A DNA stretch of 12,827 bases from positions 1-12,827 of the forward strand of contig CAUDNR010001311.1 of the NCBI GenBank assembly GCA_958430865.1, given 5' to 3'. The notes under the pieces are model-generated. The model ran no database searches, was not told the DNA's origin, and saw only the letters and a program-made list of their open reading frames with translations. Below are positions 10,156 to 12,827 of this stretch, one piece after another. Position 1 is the stretch's first letter. Every line of letters starts with the position of its first letter. The stretch comes from Entrophospora sp. SA101 (lineage: Eukaryota > Glomeromycota > Glomeromycetes > Entrophosporales > Entrophosporaceae). A program made the translations under genes and the position numbers.

Positions 10156-10362
10156 GTATAAATTACTTTCGTTTTATTAATAGTGTTTTTAACTTCACTA
10201 TCAACTCAACACTGCTTGTGACCCAAATAAATAAAAATTATGGAAAAGATCTCTATTAGTTTGCTGCTTTACCTTTGAAGTTTCATTTAATAGAGAGATT
10301 TTAAAATTGAATCACTAGTTCTTGTGTTATATGCTCTTTAGGAAGATGATAAAAGGTTGTGA

Positions 10363-10605
10363 TTATGACATGTAGAAAAAGTTATCATGTAAATATTTCA
10401 AAATAACGTTTTCTTTGAAAATTGTTTTCCGCAAGAAACATTCTGGACATTTCACGCGATCGACATGTCTATTGCAATTTACAAATTTTGTACGGATACA
10501 AAGGTTATCAAGAAAAATCATATGGGGAATCGAATCATGCATTAAAGATTGGAGTAGCCTTGGAAGTGTTTGATCTAAACGATCTTTGAGAAGATTACGT
10601 ACGAT
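10363..10605 (-). pseudogene. Cys/His-rich coding fragment of unknown family
   Basis: I do not recognise the family. The frame is open for 80 codons, ending TAA at 10363-10365, and uses many GC-containing codons (CGT, CTC, CCC, CGC), unlike the flanks. It reads IVRNLLKDRLDQTLPRLLQS, then LMHDSIPHMIFLDNLCIRTK, then FVNCNRHVDRVKCPECFLRK and TIFKENVILKYLHDNFFYMS. CNRHVDRVKCPEC has C-x2-H-x5-C-x2-C spacing and could bind zinc. Just upstream the adjacent frame reads LQTYLNRT, directly after a TTTTTTATAG acceptor at 10622-10631, so a one-base shift near 10597 appears to split one exon. An ATG exists inside (residue 22). It is more likely a decayed gene than an intact one. Confidence 0.45.
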
Positions 10606-10621
10606 TCAAGTATGTTTGAAG

Positions 10622-10770
10622 CTATAAAAAATAATGTTTGTTATTATATTTTTAATTTGCATAAATGTATTGCTATTACTATATATATATATATATATAT
10701 ATGTATGTGCTTTATTTGTTTGCAACATGTTAAACCAGAATAAAAGATATATATATATATATATACATAC
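10622..10770 (-). other. candidate intron of the Cys/His-rich fragment, carrying two AT microsatellites
   Basis: On the minus strand a GTATGT donor (10765-10770) and a TTTTTTATAG acceptor (10622-10631) bound 149 bp. This includes (AT)11 at 10681-10702 and a second AT run at 10747-10764. Upstream of the donor the frame reads SMLAFVPRKIFSNKILN (about 10771-10821), a plausible preceding exon, though a TGA lies a few codons further up. The apparent proteins on either strand across the AT runs (YIYIYIY) are artefacts. Confidence 0.4.
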
Positions 10771-10867
10771 GTTTAAAATCTTATTGGAAAATATCTTTCG
10801 TGGGACGAAAGCAAGCATTGAAAGCAACAACAAGGTATATATTCATGATTTAACTGGGATTGGGTAG

Positions 10868-11401
10868 ATAGTCAGGTTGAGAAATTATCATATAATTCTT
10901 GAGGAATCTTTGGTATTCATTTTATTTGTGTAACACTTATTAATATTGGAGTTTTTCCGTCATTGACAATTTTTTTTTTTACTAACAATATTAATATATT
11001 TAGCGCGTATCTTTCCTTAATCACATAATAATTTATTTCCGCATCTTGTTATTGATCCTTTTTCTGTTTTTAATATTGGGTAAGCCTGGCGGGTGACTAA
11101 CACTCTTTTCTTAAAATATTTTTACGATAAGAGCTATGTAACTAATTGGAGAAATGAAATTGCCAACAACTTTTAAACGAGAAAGTGAAAATGAAGAAAA
11201 TGTTCCCATGTAAACTTATTAAGTTGAGAGAATATTAAAAAGTTTATGCATTTTTCTGCATTTAATAAAAAAAAAAGCGTGGAAGGTTACAATATTTTCC
11301 TAACAAAGATAATGGAACCAATGTTGTAGAATAAGAAATTAATGCTAACAGAGCTCCCGAATGATGGTTGTGATAGGGTGAGTGCTTTAACTCGCAAGTA
11401 A
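10868..11401. other. no intact gene; scattered short open pieces
   Basis: Nothing here is assignable. Short plus-strand pieces look slightly coding-like: MKLPTTFKRESENEENVPM (ATG at 11154, stop at 11211-11213) and QYFPNKDNGTNVVE from 11290. A 39-codon minus-strand frame at 11287-11406 includes VKALTLSQPSFGSSVSINF. None has family resemblance, and pieces this short are expected by chance. Confidence 0.3.
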
Positions 11402-11614
11402 AAGCTTTATATTTGTCTAAAAAAGCAAATTCGAATTATTGAACATTCGTTTATTTATATGAGGATATACTCATCTCCTTCCTATTACATAATTGTTATA
11501 GATTGCCATGCTCATGCAAGAAAAAACAATAAAGCTCTATCGCCATTGTATCAATATCTATGTAATGTTGAAAAAATCAAAGCAATTTTTAGAATAATAA
11601 TAAGTATTAATTAA
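11402..11614 (+). other. 70-codon open frame, doubtful
   Basis: The frame is stop to stop, with its first ATG giving about 51 residues. It reads MRIYSSPSYYIIVIDCHAHA, then RKNNKALSPLYQYLCNVEKI and KAIFRIIISIN. A TTGTTATAG acceptor-like site (11493-11501) falls inside it, so DCHAHARKNNKALSP... could be an exon start. Length is at chance level for this base composition; only the middle is protein-like. Confidence 0.2.
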
Positions 11615-12300
11615 GAGATATACGAAAGTGTGATTTGCGTACAATTTCCTAGTTTTAGTAAATTAATCAAAAAGCAGGCAGGTAGGTATATGTGGTAGTA
11701 GTCGAGGGTTTTGTTTACAGAATGTTAAGAGAAAGAAGCGTTTTTATTCGTTTTTCTTCAATTTTCTCAAGTTGATTGATAAAACATCGATTCGAACAAC
11801 ACCGAAAAAAAAAATAAAGAAATAAGCTTATTAAGGAATCTTTCTTTATCATTCTTGGGTATTTTTATGTTTTTGTAATTCTATTGGTAAGAGTGACATT
11901 TAATTATTATTTAGGGGCATACTTTTATATATAAAGCCCTAAAGTTATTTATATCTTTATAAATGGATAATAAAGGAAATTAATCATTTTAATTTACATA
12001 ATAATAAAAAACTTGGAAGATATCAAGTTTATTGTTTGATTATTATTATTGCAACACAAAAAACGTCAATAAACAGTCTGGGGTAAAAAATATTATTAAA
12101 TAATAATTATATAATAATAATAATTTTTTTTTTTGAAAAAAAAACGGTTTATTTATTTTTAGTTATTTTAGAAAAAAAAGTTATTATTTATCAAGAAATA
12201 ATATTAATTTTTTTTTTTTTTTTTTTTAAAAAAAATAAAATTTTGATTGTGCAGCAAGCTATGTTTATATTATATATTTATATACAAGTAGAATTTAAAA
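11615..12300. other. AT-rich intergenic DNA with long homopolymers
   Basis: I see no gene. Notable are T20 followed by A8 at 12208-12235, another T/A run near 12125-12145, and a 7-bp hairpin, AAACTTG / CAAGTTT, at 12009-12030. Confidence 0.5.
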
Positions 12301-12482
12301 TAGGGTGATCACAGGAAGGGTATGTTGAAAAATATGTTAGGGGCGTGTTAAAAGTGGAACGTGCGTGGTTTTTAGTGAATTTTACTCATGTGGAGTGGAG
12401 TATAAGGCTGTTACAATTAAAAAAATTAATTTTGAAAATTGAATTCTTTTCCAAAAAATTAATTATAACCCCGTTTTTTTAA

Positions 12483-12497
12483 CTCCTCTCTCCCTCC
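12483..12497. promoter_or_regulatory. pyrimidine-rich tract, possible promoter element of a gene beyond the window
   Basis: CTCCTCTCTCCCTCC is a strand-asymmetric C/T tract in otherwise AT-rich DNA. It follows a GC-richer patch at about 12301-12420. Such tracts are common in fungal promoters and 5' UTRs; direction and target are unknown. Confidence 0.3.
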
Positions 12498-12587
12498 ATA
12501 CAATTAATAATAATATTTAATTTGTAAAACAACAACAGTTAAATTATAAAATAATAATGATGATATTTTTATTGTTGCAGATAGTGG

Positions 12588-12629
12588 ACCCATCATCACC
12601 ATCATCATCAATCATCATCAAAATCATTT
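12588..12629. repeat. imperfect ATC trinucleotide repeat
   Basis: A run of CATCAT/ATCATC units from about 12588 to 12629, interrupted by ACC and AAT. It directly follows TTATTGTTGCAG (12569-12580), a good splice-acceptor sequence, so it could be the start of an exon or 5' UTR of a plus-strand gene. Confidence 0.6.
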
Positions 12630-12803
12630 GTCTCTCTTATTTAAAATTCGTCATACATGACACACAATACATTATATACATAAAATTACATAAAATACTA
12701 TAATTAATAAGTAACACATGATGATAAGTAAAACGTTGTACGGATATACAGACAACGTAATCGATATCAATTATAGTAATTGAGCTATCGTTTCTCCGTT
12801 TTG

Positions 12804-12813
12804 TATATATAAA
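12804..12813. promoter_or_regulatory. TATA box-like sequence near the right edge
   Basis: TATATATAAA lies after a T/C-rich stretch, 14 bp before the end of the window. It might serve a plus-strand gene starting beyond the window, but chance matches are frequent here. Confidence 0.25.
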
Positions 12814-12827
12814 GTATATCTTTTAAA

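Noticed and set aside
10606..10867. Frames on both strands with YIYIYIY runs
   Set aside because: The Tyr-Ile runs translate AT microsatellites that probably lie in an intron.
11760..11815. tRNA-like T-loop (GTTCGAATC on the minus strand near 11790)
   Set aside because: The flanking bases cannot form a 5-bp T stem, and no acceptor, D or anticodon arms are present.
12557..12703. 48-codon plus-strand ORF with a hydrophobic start (MMIFLLLQIVDP), resembling a small secreted protein
   Set aside because: It is created by the ATC repeat and AT-rich flanks, is at chance length, and the hydrophobic start overlaps a probable splice acceptor tract.

Overview
This window looks like nuclear DNA of a very AT-rich, intron-rich fungus. 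The basis is GT-AG introns of about 70-190 bp with GTAAGx/GTATGT donors and T-rich acceptors, a fungal-type Ded1 helicase ending in Trp-Trp, and a RalGAP-alpha-like Rap-GAP gene of the kind kept in early-diverging fungi. A mucoromycotan of the Glomeromycotina (Rhizophagus-like) fits best. That placement is inference; no marker here fixes the species.

Layout. (1) 95-988, plus strand: internal/3' exons of a RalGAP-alpha/tuberin-type GTPase-activating protein. The reading stops at a good donor just before the exon that should carry the catalytic asparagine, and I find no such exon downstream. (2) About 1.1-3.0 kb: no intact gene, but several broken coding-like stretches on both strands, so it looks like a graveyard of decayed genes or inserts. 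(3) 3691-6582, plus strand: a complete six-exon DED1/DDX3-type DEAD-box RNA helicase of 762 residues; the exon sum is an exact multiple of three and all helicase motifs are present. It has a TATA box and poly(dA:dT) tracts upstream. (4) 6.6-8.0 kb: AT-rich 3' flank with small repeats. (5) 8.0-9.15 kb: a GC-richer repeat scrap, strong hairpins and a series of minus-strand open frames that may be exons of one unknown gene. (6) 9324-10147: an 824-bp element with perfect 12-bp terminal inverted repeats and an 8-bp target-site duplication (7 of 8 bases), the signature of a hAT-superfamily transposon. It contains broken coding-like frames instead of a recognisable transposase. (7) 10363-10867, minus strand: a Cys/His-rich coding fragment with a plausible AT-rich intron and an upstream exon, apparently frameshifted. 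(8) 10.9-12.8 kb: mostly non-coding, ending in a pyrimidine tract, an ATC repeat and a TATA box that could belong to a gene beyond the right edge.

The two firm genes act separately: the RalGAP-like protein would switch off a Ral/Rheb-type small GTPase, and Ded1 remodels mRNA during translation initiation. They share only a strand. A caution for the small fragments: at roughly three-quarters AT, about one codon in eleven is a stop by chance, so a few stop-free runs of 60-80 codons are expected across six frames. I rated such pieces low unless codon quality, splice signals or frame continuity added support.
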